The notes below the pieces were generated by a model. That model did no database searches, was not told where the DNA came from, and saw only the letters and a program-made list of their open reading frames with translations. DNA of 11,989 nucleotides. Source: Eubacteriaceae bacterium (GTDB lineage: Bacteria; Bacillota; Clostridia; Eubacteriales; Alkalibacteraceae). The stretch spans positions 1 to 11,989 of the forward strand of contig DMAW01000167.1 of the NCBI GenBank assembly GCA_003446375.1, in the 5' to 3' direction. This document shows, in pieces, positions 1 to 6,584 of the stretch (the first letter of the stretch is position 1; every line of letters begins with the position of its first letter). Position numbers and translations under genes: made by a program.

Positions 1-20
1 TAGTGCCAAACTTGACACTA
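1..20. promoter_or_regulatory. Inverted repeat upstream of the flavin lipoprotein gene
   Basis: TAGTGCCAA and TTGACACTA form two 9-base arms that pair at 8 of 9 positions around a 2-base centre (AC). The repeat ends 13 bases before the AAGGGGG ribosome binding site of the next gene. It could be a protein operator or part of a 5' leader structure. A 2-base centre is too tight for an RNA hairpin, so an operator is slightly more likely. The promoter itself must lie left of the window. Confidence 0.3.
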
Positions 21-45
21 CGTCATTAAGTTAAGGGGGAAAAAA

Positions 46-939
46 ATGAAAAAATTATTATCAATCTTGCTTGTGGTAATGTTGGTTGCAACTTTCGCGG
101 TAGGCTGTGGAACAACAGATAATGGCGACAACGGTGACAACGGCACAACTTATACAGACGGCGTTTACTTCGCTCAAGAAGAAGGAACTGGTTCTGGATG
201 GAAATACTTTGTTGTCGTGACTGTTGAAGGCGGCGAAATTACAGACGCTCATTGGGGCGGAACAAACATTGAGCCAAGCGGAAACAAGTATACCGTTTCA
301 GCTGAAGGAAACTACAACATGGGTGGAGCTTCAGAATGGTATGAGCAAGCTGATGCGGCTGTGGCTTGGTTGATTGAAAATCAAGATCCTGCTGCTTTTG
401 ACGACATGTACACTGACGATGAAGGACATACTGATGCTCTTGAAACAGATGATGGAACTCAAGTTTCAATCCACGTAATCGAGTTCTTTGACTTGGTAAA
501 GGAAGCATTGGCTGGCGAACCTGTGCCTGAAGGAACTTATACAACTCCTGAAGACTATGTAGCTACAGCGGTTATGGAAACAGCTGAAGGCGACGAGTGG
601 CAATATAAGCTTGATCTTATAATAGTCAACGGAACAATAGTTGATTCTAGCTACAATGCATCTTACATCGGAGAGTACAGCGAAGATACTGCAAAATACT
701 TCAGAAAAGATGCTGAAGGAAACCCAAATCCAGAGAGCCCTTCGAGCAAGGTAGAGCTTGGAGAAGATTATGGAATGGACTGGAAAGGCAATGCAGCTAA
801 AATTGACGAATTTGTAGAAGCAAATCAAGGATTCGAAGTTGAATACATCGATGATGATGGTCACACTGACACTATCACAGGAGTATCAATTCACGTTAAC
901 GAGTACGAAGACTTGTTTAACCAAGCTTTAGGACAATAA
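46..939 (+). CDS. Surface lipoprotein with two FMN-binding-type repeats (PplA-like)
   Basis: Predicted extracytoplasmic, lipid-anchored flavoprotein. Residues 1-21 are a lipoprotein signal (KK, hydrophobic core, lipobox AVGC with Cys21), followed by a Gly/Asn/Asp-rich linker. Two repeats of about 135 residues follow (roughly 38-155 and 162-295). Each starts with a G-x-Y strand, has a V-x-x-G-x-I segment, and ends in DDGHTD- or DEGHTD-like and VSIHV motifs. The repeat ends match the covalent FMN-attachment motif D-x-x-[ST]-G-A-[ST] in modified form: DTITGVS (Ser281) in repeat 2 and DDGTQVS (Ser141) in repeat 1. This layout fits the pheromone-type/PplA lipoproteins that carry flavin for extracellular electron transfer, and the ApbE gene directly downstream supports that. 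The protein is very acidic. The start is fixed by AAGGGGG 6 bases or so upstream. Flavinylation and the redox partner are inferred; no NADH dehydrogenase or quinone genes are in view. Confidence 0.8.
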   Translation: MKKLLSILLVVMLVATFAVGCGTTDNGDNGDNGTTYTDGVYFAQEEGTGSGWKYFVVVTVEGGEITDAHWGGTNIEPSGNKYTVSAEGNYNMGGASEWYEQADAAVAWLIENQDPAAFDDMYTDDEGHTDALETDDGTQVSIHVIEFFDLVKEALAGEPVPEGTYTTPEDYVATAVMETAEGDEWQYKLDLIIVNGTIVDSSYNASYIGEYSEDTAKYFRKDAEGNPNPESPSSKVELGEDYGMDWKGNAAKIDEFVEANQGFEVEYIDDDGHTDTITGVSIHVNEYEDLFNQALGQ

Positions 940-945
940 TCAGCA

Positions 946-977
946 AGAAAAGCTTCAGGTTCGCCTGAAGCTTTTCT
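946..977 (+). terminator. Perfect 14-bp stem-loop between lipoprotein gene and apbE
   Basis: AGAAAAGCTTCAGG and CCTGAAGCTTTTCT pair perfectly around a TTCG loop. The stem begins 7 bases after the lipoprotein stop codon and its 3' arm is T-rich, continuing into TATTTAAT. It should act as a Rho-independent terminator or attenuator. Because no convincing promoter sits between it and apbE (a TATAAT at 984-989 has no matching -35), apbE is probably reached by read-through. Confidence 0.8.
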
Positions 978-1029
978 ATTTAATATAATACCCTAAAATA
1001 TTTAATGAAATGCAAAAGTGAGGATTACG

Positions 1030-2082
1030 ATGTTTAGAAGAACTATTTTGGTCTTAGTTGCAATAATTACTTTGTTGGTAGCTTTTGCATCATGCACAGC
1101 TCCAAAGGAAGAAGTGATAAGCAAGAATGATTTTTTGCTAGATACAGTCGTGAACATAAAACTATATGATGTGGACAAGGAAGCTGAGTCTTTGATTGAC
1201 GAGTCCTTTGAACTGATAGGGCAGCTTGAAGAAATATTAAGCGTGCACGTTGAAGGAAGCGATCTGGACAAATTGCGAGACAATGCGGGAAAAGGTCCTG
1301 TAGAAGTTTCAGATTACACTATGGAAGTAGTTGAATCAAGCTTGATGTATTCAGATGTGACTAATGGAAGATTTGACATCACATCAGGAACGCTGATTGA
1401 CTTGTGGAAAATAAATCCGCCGGAAGGATATCTTCCAACGAAAGAAGAGATTTCCGAGGCGCAAAAACATATCGATTATAGAAAACTGATAATAAATGAA
1501 GAGGAAAATACAATTGAATTGTTGAGCGAGGGACTCATACCTAATTTGGGTGCTATAGCAAAAGGTTATATTGCTGATCAGGTTAAGAAATTATTAACTT
1601 CAAATGGAATCGAACATGGGATTATCAATCTTGGTGGAAATGTGTTGTTGATTGGAGACAAGCCAGTGGATCAGGCATTTAGAATCGGAGTCCAAGATCC
1701 GGATGCTCCGAGAAATTCTTATATCGGAGTCATAAGCGCAAAAGATAAATCGATAGTCTCATCAGGTGACTACGAAAGGTACTTCGAGCAGGATGGCATA
1801 AGATATCATCATATTTTAGATCCTTTTACAGGATATCCAACTGAAAATGAAATTCGACAAGTAAGCATAGTGTCAGAAAATTCAGTTGATGGAGATGCAC
1901 TTAGTACAGTCGTATTTTTAATGGGTCTTGAAAAAGGTCTGGAAATAATAAACAGCATGGAAAATATCGAAGCGGTTTTTGTGACAAAAGATCACAAATT
2001 AATTGTTACTCAAGGATTAAAAGATATTTTTGAATTTGATGAAAATAACTATAAAGACATATACGAAGTTGTTTATAGATAG
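1030..2082 (+). CDS. apbE: FAD:protein FMN transferase (ApbE family lipoprotein)
   Basis: Transfers FMN from FAD to a Ser/Thr of target proteins on the outer face of the membrane, in a Mg-dependent reaction. The 350-residue length is normal for the family. Residues 1-22 form a lipoprotein signal ending FASC. Family motifs appear in order: FDITSGTLIDLW near 115, NLGAIAKGYIAD near 175, INLGGNV near 200, SGDYERYF followed by HHILDPFTGYP near 250-270, and the metal-site region DGDALSTVVFLMG near 295. I chose the ATG at 1030 over the in-frame GTG at 1018, because the GTGAGG at 1018-1023 is better read as the ribosome binding site, 6 bases from the ATG. The flavin lipoprotein immediately upstream is the obvious substrate. 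Separation by a terminator-like stem suggests that less enzyme than substrate is made. Confidence 0.93.
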   Translation: MFRRTILVLVAIITLLVAFASCTAPKEEVISKNDFLLDTVVNIKLYDVDKEAESLIDESFELIGQLEEILSVHVEGSDLDKLRDNAGKGPVEVSDYTMEVVESSLMYSDVTNGRFDITSGTLIDLWKINPPEGYLPTKEEISEAQKHIDYRKLIINEEENTIELLSEGLIPNLGAIAKGYIADQVKKLLTSNGIEHGIINLGGNVLLIGDKPVDQAFRIGVQDPDAPRNSYIGVISAKDKSIVSSGDYERYFEQDGIRYHHILDPFTGYPTENEIRQVSIVSENSVDGDALSTVVFLMGLEKGLEIINSMENIEAVFVTKDHKLIVTQGLKDIFEFDENNYKDIYEVVYR

Positions 2083-2109
2083 AGACAGTTAAGTCTCTAT
2101 CTATTTTTT
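2075..2109 (+). terminator. Rho-independent terminator of apbE, overlapping both convergent stop codons
   Basis: A perfect 12-bp stem (2075-2086 with 2093-2104, loop AGTTAA) is followed by a run of six T on the plus strand (2104-2109). The apbE stop (2080-2082) lies in the left arm and the stop of the convergent aminotransferase (2101-2103) in the right arm. There is no T-run on the minus side, so termination should be efficient only for apbE. Confidence 0.8.
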
Positions 2110-3399
2110 ATAGGAAAACAAGTCCATCAATATTTCATCCAGTGCTGTGATGAGCTTATCAATATCCTCTTTATTTATTACAAGTGGAGGCTGAAAGGCA
2201 AGCACATTTCGCTCGTAGCCGTTTTTGCCTACAAAGAAGCCTCTATCTTTTAACATTTCAAGTATCAAATCTGTTTTTTCGGATGCAGCTGATCCGTCTT
2301 CAACAAGCTCTGCTCCAAGCATTAGGCCAATTCCTCTTACGTCTTTTATTAAAGAATGTTTTTTCTTAAGGTTTACTAGCTGATCTTTTAAGTATTTGCC
2401 TAGGGTGTGCGCTCTGAGAGTCAAGTCGTTTTCAAGTATATAATCAAGAACTGCTAAAGACGTAACTGCAGAGACTGGATTTCCACCTAAAGTAGAAGCT
2501 GAAGGCTTTGTAAAAGAGTTGGCTATAGCCTCTCTTGTAGAGAAAGCTGCAATCGGCTGCCCGTTTCCTAGCGCTTTTGCAGTTGTTATTATGTCAGGTA
2601 CGGTATCGAAATTTTCTATTGCAAACATTTTGCCGGTTCTGCCGAAGCCGGTTTGTACTTCATCGACGATCAGAAGAGTTGAATGTTTTTCTAAAATCTT
2701 TTTTAATCTTTTGAAATAATCCTTATGAGGTGTCAGCATGCCGCCATTGCCTTGTATAGGCTCTATTATCAAGGCCGCGATTTTTCCGGATCTCTTTTCC
2801 AAAATATTTTCTATGCTGGACAATGATGCTTCCATGGCAGTAGACAGAGTTTGAGAAGGATCATTAACATTAGGGTAGAATGACTCAGCCATATGAGTGC
2901 TTGGAAGAGGATCTGGTGATGTTCTCCACATGTCTATTCCGTTGACGGACATGGTCAGATGAGTTCTGCCGTGTAATGCACCCTTTAGATGGATGAACTC
3001 ATTTTTCCCAGTATGCAACTTAGCTGCCAGCATTGCGCCTTCATTTGCCTCAGATCCAGACATGCAAAAAAAAGACTTATTCAAATCGCCGGGTAGAACT
3101 TCACTTAGTTTTTCTGCAAGATCGACTATTGGCTGTGTCAAGTATATGGTAGTTGTGTGCTGCAAAGTGGAGATTTGTTCAATAGTTCTTTCGATTATCT
3201 TTCTATTGCAGTGCCCGCAGTTCATTACGGATACCCCAGAAAAAAAATCAAGGTATTCCATCCCTTTGGAATCATAGAGATATTGCATGTTCCCTTTTAC
3301 AATTTGCGGGGGATTCTTATAGAAATGATATGAACATGGTATTTGATATTTTTTTTTCTTTTCAATGATTTTCTTGCTGCCGATAAATTCTGTATGCAT
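2101..3399 (-). CDS. Class III pyridoxal-phosphate aminotransferase (AGXT2/GabT-like)
   Basis: A PLP enzyme of the class III (ornithine/4-aminobutyrate/alanine-glyoxylate 2) group, 432 residues, full length. Visible motifs: YLDFFSGVSVMNCGH near 49-63, the phosphate-binding SGSEANE at 114-120, HGRT at 143-146, IIEPIQGNGG at 211-220, IVDEVQTGFGRTG with cofactor-binding Asp246, and TTAKALGNGQPIAAF with Schiff-base Lys275. The N-terminal third resembles alanine-glyoxylate/AGXT2-type enzymes more than acetylornithine transaminases, but the amino donor cannot be decided. A longer reading frame upstream (to 3456) overlaps the preceding gene. The ATG at 3399 is chosen because AGGAGG lies 6 bases before it. 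The gene follows the U32 protein by 10 bp and is surely cotranscribed and probably translationally coupled with it. Confidence 0.9.
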   Translation of the reverse strand: MHTEFIGSKKIIEKKKKYQIPCSYHFYKNPPQIVKGNMQYLYDSKGMEYLDFFSGVSVMNCGHCNRKIIERTIEQISTLQHTTTIYLTQPIVDLAEKLSEVLPGDLNKSFFCMSGSEANEGAMLAAKLHTGKNEFIHLKGALHGRTHLTMSVNGIDMWRTSPDPLPSTHMAESFYPNVNDPSQTLSTAMEASLSSIENILEKRSGKIAALIIEPIQGNGGMLTPHKDYFKRLKKILEKHSTLLIVDEVQTGFGRTGKMFAIENFDTVPDIITTAKALGNGQPIAAFSTREAIANSFTKPSASTLGGNPVSAVTSLAVLDYILENDLTLRAHTLGKYLKDQLVNLKKKHSLIKDVRGIGLMLGAELVEDGSAASEKTDLILEMLKDRGFFVGKNGYERNVLAFQPPLVINKEDIDKLITALDEILMDLFSYKK

Positions 3400-3405
3400 T
3401 TTAAT

Positions 3406-3411
3406 CCTCCT
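3406..3411 (-). promoter_or_regulatory. AGGAGG ribosome binding site overlapping the U32 gene stop codon
   Basis: On the minus strand the run TAGGAGGATTAAAATG contains the U32 stop codon TAG (3412-3410), a full AGGAGG that uses the last two bases of that stop, and the aminotransferase ATG (3399-3397). Ribosomes ending on the U32 gene stop on the next gene's binding site, so the two genes are likely coupled. This also settles the aminotransferase start. Confidence 0.75.
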
Positions 3412-5344
3412 AGTAATGTAATGAGCCAAGGCTGTAGGAAGCCATGTCGATTCCAAAATCTGAAGCTAACATAGGTGCGTCTTCAGATTTTAAGAGTGCC
3501 ATTTTGTATAACTGTATTGTCTTTTTGAATTTTGGTAAATCATAATGGCCGATTTCAAGTCTTAGTGAGCCTATGCCCAAACTACAGAGCTCTTTTAAAA
3601 CATATATGAGACATATTTCTTTATCCAACAGGATGTGGTTTTTTTTGTTTGTATCCCTGTACACAGGATGATAGGTTTGTTTATCATCGATAAGATACAA
3701 GAGGTTATTCTCATTTGAATCTCTTTTATATCCAATTTGAAGTTTTGAAATGTGATCATATAAATCTAAATCAAGGTACATAGCAGTAGGGGAACCGTGT
3801 ATTATAAGTTCCAATAATGAATTGTCTGAAAAGTTTTTGATAATTGCAGAAAGTTCAGACTTTTGCACTTCGATTGATAGACAAGCACTCTGCAACCCGT
3901 TGCTAATATAATAGTCGATAGACTTTGAATTATAAAGGTTGAGAGGATAGTTGCCGTAAATGTTTATGCCTATATCTGAATATCTAGAGAGGCTTCCGAA
4001 ATCTGAAACAAGTATACCGTCAAAGGTATTTTTAAAGCTATCGGAATTTAAGAATTGGTCAAAACTATCAAACTCACTGTCAGACATCATATGAGGCAAG
4101 GATAAAATTAACTTTGAAGCCGTATATTGTTTGCGAAGGTTCGATATTTCGTCAAATGATCCAATTGATGGCTCTAGAAAAGGCCTAGCGTTAAAGTAAA
4201 TTTGTTCAGTGTTTTCTGATAATGCGAACATAAGCTGTTCTATAGTATCCACGCTGACAGATAAAGTTGGTTTTAAATCGCTACTATAATCAGCAATGTC
4301 TCGAAGAGCTTGCTTAAGTGAGCTTACAGATTGAAGGGACATAGAGTTTTCTTTGATAGGCTTGCTGAAAACTTTTCCGGTTGAGTAAAAAAACCCAGTT
4401 CCTTCATAACGTCTGTTTATAAAATCAAGACCTGGGTTTCCAAATGCAAAACCAGTTGAAAAATCCCTCATTCTAGATTTATAAAGAGCTTTGGTATCTT
4501 GTGTTTTTTTATAGAACACAGGGTCTTGAATATATCTGTCTATGGAATTACCATAAATATCGATAATGTTTTTTATATACTCGGCATCTCGCATTCTGCC
4601 TTCGATTTTAAAGGAATTGATTCCGGCAGAAATTAGTTCCGGTATGTGTTCATACATGAACATATCCTTTGCGGCGAGGGGAAAGAGTGAATCATAATGG
4701 TTAGAGCCGATCTCCATGTCATATCGCCATCTGCAAGGTTTCATGCAGCGTCCTCTATTGCTGCTTTGTCCGAATAATATGCCTGAATAATAGCACTGTG
4801 ATCCATTTACAGAACACATATCACCGTGGACAAAATATTCAAACTCCATATCCGGATGAATCTGCTTCCACTTATTTATGCTTTCCAAAGAAGTTTCCCG
4901 AGAAGCAACTATCCGAGTAACGCCGCTTTTCTTAAGCTTTTCTACCATGAACTTGTTATGGACATTCATCATAACTGAAGAGTGAATGTCAAGAGACAAA
5001 CCAAGCCTGGCGGAGCTTTCTAGAACCGCCATGTCCTGTATGATTATTGCATCTACGTTGCACTCATCTAAAAACGACAAGTATTCGTCAAGCTGAAAGG
5101 TTTCGGATTCATTTAGCAAATTGTTGACTGTAACGTAAATTTTCTTATTTTTGGCATGAGCTAAGCTGACGGCTGACTTTAATTCTTCATTGTCAAAATT
5201 AAAGTTATCTCTATGCATCCTCATATTAAAATTTTTGCCGCCTATGTAAAAAGCGTCGCAATTTGCATCCAGCAAAGCCTTAAATATTTTAAAGTTGCCG
5301 GCAGGAGCTAGCAGCTCTACTGTTTTTCCATTGAAATTTCGCAT
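3410..5344 (-). CDS. Peptidase U32 family protein, long form (RlhA/TrhP-like)
   Basis: U32 proteins were named for collagenase activity, but studied members such as RlhA and TrhP hydroxylate rRNA or tRNA pyrimidines and carry an iron-sulfur site. The N-terminal barrel (residues about 8-270) begins ELLAPAGN. It has the family signature around EYFVHGDMCSVNGSQC (169-184) with Cys177 and Cys184, then Cys200 and Cys204 in GRCMKPCRW, and ends FKIEGRMRDAEY (245-256). The four cysteines would be the cluster ligands. Residues about 350-635 look like a second, degenerate barrel (see findings). At 644 residues it is close in length to E. coli RlhA. The start follows AAGGAG 10 bases upstream. A minus-strand terminator separates it from the substrate-binding protein gene. 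A TATACT (5378-5373) could be a -10 element but lacks a good -35. The aminotransferase follows in the same operon. RNA hydroxylase versus protease cannot be settled here. Confidence 0.88.
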   Translation of the reverse strand: MRNFNGKTVELLAPAGNFKIFKALLDANCDAFYIGGKNFNMRMHRDNFNFDNEELKSAVSLAHAKNKKIYVTVNNLLNESETFQLDEYLSFLDECNVDAIIIQDMAVLESSARLGLSLDIHSSVMMNVHNKFMVEKLKKSGVTRIVASRETSLESINKWKQIHPDMEFEYFVHGDMCSVNGSQCYYSGILFGQSSNRGRCMKPCRWRYDMEIGSNHYDSLFPLAAKDMFMYEHIPELISAGINSFKIEGRMRDAEYIKNIIDIYGNSIDRYIQDPVFYKKTQDTKALYKSRMRDFSTGFAFGNPGLDFINRRYEGTGFFYSTGKVFSKPIKENSMSLQSVSSLKQALRDIADYSSDLKPTLSVSVDTIEQLMFALSENTEQIYFNARPFLEPSIGSFDEISNLRKQYTASKLILSLPHMMSDSEFDSFDQFLNSDSFKNTFDGILVSDFGSLSRYSDIGINIYGNYPLNLYNSKSIDYYISNGLQSACLSIEVQKSELSAIIKNFSDNSLLELIIHGSPTAMYLDLDLYDHISKLQIGYKRDSNENNLLYLIDDKQTYHPVYRDTNKKNHILLDKEICLIYVLKELCSLGIGSLRLEIGHYDLPKFKKTIQLYKMALLKSEDAPMLASDFGIDMASYSLGSLHY

Positions 5345-5389
5345 GATAAAAGGACTCCTTGCTATTTTAAGTAGTATAAGTTTAAGATT

Positions 5390-5415
5390 AAAAAAAGTTG
5401 AGTAAACTCAACTTT
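5390..5415 (-). terminator. Rho-independent terminator after the substrate-binding protein gene
   Basis: On the minus strand AAAGTTGAG and CTCAACTTT form a perfect 9-bp stem (loop TTTA), followed at once by seven more T (5396-5390, partly shared with the stem). It lies about 50 bases beyond the stop of the substrate-binding protein gene and 45 bases before the U32 start, so it should separate their expression. Confidence 0.82.
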
Positions 5416-5466
5416 AGTCAGGGGTTATTATATAATTTTTAAAATGAAATTTCAATAGTGGGCTAT

Positions 5467-6384
5467 TTACTCAAATGACAATATCATATCCTCATATGCG
5501 TAAAATTCACTTATAAATCCTTTGGCGTGGAGCCATTCCATAGCAGAGTTCACATTTTCTTCGCTAGGCAGTGATGAATGAGCATATTTTAGATTATTTA
5601 AATCTGATAATACAGGTTCAGGGAAATTTGCAACTTGATTTATTGATTCAATATATCGGTCAATTCCATTTGCATTTATTTCATCTACGGCTTTATCATA
5701 CGCTTCATAAAATTTTGATATCAGTGCTTTGTGTTTTAATGCGAAATTTTCATCAAACAATATAACACCTGGGTAAACCCCTAGATCTTCATTAGTTACA
5801 ATCACGGAAGAATTGTTTTTTTGAGCTAAAAAGGTTAAAGGATCCGGCAAAGTTGCAGCATCTATTTGGTTTTCACGCAACATCTCAAGGCGTGCAGGCA
5901 TCTTGGCTATGTTGGTTTTCGTCACGTCTGGAATAGAATATTTTTCAATAGTTAAATCCACTAAGTATTCCATTAAAGTGTTTGTAGACAGACCTATCTG
6001 TTTTCCTTGAAGATCTAATGGATTTGCAATATTTGATTCTGGAGAAGATAGTATGGCATAACCGCACTCGGATTTTGAAGTTATTCTCAAAGAATTGTCG
6101 GATTCTTTGAAAAAGCCTGATGCTATCAAATCGGAAGAAACAGCATTTACTGCATTTGCTTGTAAAGCTGAATCTCTGTCAACTGCACTTTGAAAGATTT
6201 GAATTTCAACATTTATTCCCAGAGATTCATAATAACCGGCCTGATCTGCTAGTATAAATGGAATAGCAGCTGTATCACTCATCAGGCCTAGTGAAATTTT
6301 ATTTGATGAATTATTGTCTTCAGAACATCCCGAAAATAAAAAAAGACTGGCTGTTAATAAAAGTAATAAATATTTTTTTTTCAT
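5467..6384 (-). CDS. ABC transporter substrate-binding lipoprotein, NMT1/THI5-like
   Basis: Extracytoplasmic solute-binding lipoprotein of 305 residues. Residues 1-20 are a lipoprotein signal (MKKK, Leu-rich core, lipobox FSGC with Cys20). The mature part has the NMT1/TauA pattern: SLGLMSDTAAIPFILADQAG, then GYYESLGINVEIQ, a switch segment DLQGKQIGLSTNT near 124-136, and MLRENQIDAATLPDP near 168-182. The family carries small organic ions such as sulfonates, pyrimidine precursors of thiamin, or riboflavin; the ligand here is unknown. No permease or ATPase gene is in the window, so the protein is an orphan or its partners lie elsewhere. AAGGAG lies 10 bases before the ATG. A strong promoter (6456-6428) sits upstream and a terminator downstream, so it forms a one-gene unit. 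Confidence 0.85.
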   Translation of the reverse strand: MKKKYLLLLLTASLFLFSGCSEDNNSSNKISLGLMSDTAAIPFILADQAGYYESLGINVEIQIFQSAVDRDSALQANAVNAVSSDLIASGFFKESDNSLRITSKSECGYAILSSPESNIANPLDLQGKQIGLSTNTLMEYLVDLTIEKYSIPDVTKTNIAKMPARLEMLRENQIDAATLPDPLTFLAQKNNSSVIVTNEDLGVYPGVILFDENFALKHKALISKFYEAYDKAVDEINANGIDRYIESINQVANFPEPVLSDLNNLKYAHSSLPSEENVNSAMEWLHAKGFISEFYAYEDMILSFE

Positions 6385-6427
6385 TTGGCAACTGCTCCTT
6401 TTGATGCTTTTTTATAGTTTAAGACTA

Positions 6428-6456
6428 ATTATAATAAAATTGTTCGCAAATGCCAA
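6428..6456 (-). promoter_or_regulatory. Sigma-A-type promoter for the substrate-binding protein gene
   Basis: On the minus strand TTGGCA (6456-6451, 5 of 6 to consensus) is followed after exactly 17 bp by TATAAT (6433-6428). The predicted start near 6421 gives a leader of about 35 bases before the ATG at 6384. Confidence 0.75.
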
Positions 6457-6477
6457 TATTTTTAATGAAATCCGTAT

Positions 6478-6493
6478 AAAATAATATTATTTT
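6478..6493. promoter_or_regulatory. AT-only palindrome between divergent promoters
   Basis: AAAATAATATTATTTT is a perfect 16-base palindrome. Its flanks continue with two A-T pairs beyond a G-T mismatch. It sits between the two divergent promoters, about 22 bases upstream of one -35 and 32 bases upstream of the other. It might bind a regulator, serve as an UP element, or simply reflect A+T richness. Confidence 0.25.
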
Positions 6494-6525
6494 GTATAAA
6501 TATTAGCCTAGACACATATTATTTA

Positions 6526-6554
6526 TGGAAAAACAGACTTTTAATTAGTATAAT
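6526..6554 (+). promoter_or_regulatory. Sigma-A-type promoter for proC and the class I aminotransferase
   Basis: TGGAAA (6526-6531, 4 of 6 to TTGACA) is followed after 17 bp by a perfect TATAAT (6549-6554). The predicted start is near 6561, giving a leader of about 24 bases that contains AAAGGAG (6568-6574) before the proC ATG. Confidence 0.65.
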
Positions 6555-6584
6555 AGATTTAATGTTCAAAGGAGAGTGTGTTAA

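Noticed and set aside
12..17. Perfect TTGACA as a -35 element for the first gene
   Set aside because: The matching -10 position falls on the AAGGGGG ribosome binding site, so transcription could not start usefully from it. It is part of the inverted repeat instead.
466..864. Antisense open frame over the flavin lipoprotein gene
   Set aside because: It has no ribosome binding site and no recognisable domain, and it mirrors the strongly coding plus strand. The other open frames opposite or inside the main genes are rejected for the same reason.
984..989. TATAAT between the first stem-loop and apbE as a promoter
   Set aside because: The position 17 bp upstream reads TCGCCT within the hairpin and there is no extended -10, so it is probably chance in A+T-rich DNA.
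1018..1029. GTG start for apbE, 12 bases upstream of the chosen ATG
   Set aside because: The GTGAGG there fits better as the ribosome binding site of the ATG at 1030, which gives a cleaner lipoprotein signal peptide.
3400..3456. N-terminal extension of the class III aminotransferase
   Set aside because: It overlaps the U32 gene end, lacks family similarity and has no ribosome binding site, whereas the ATG at 3399 has a perfect one.
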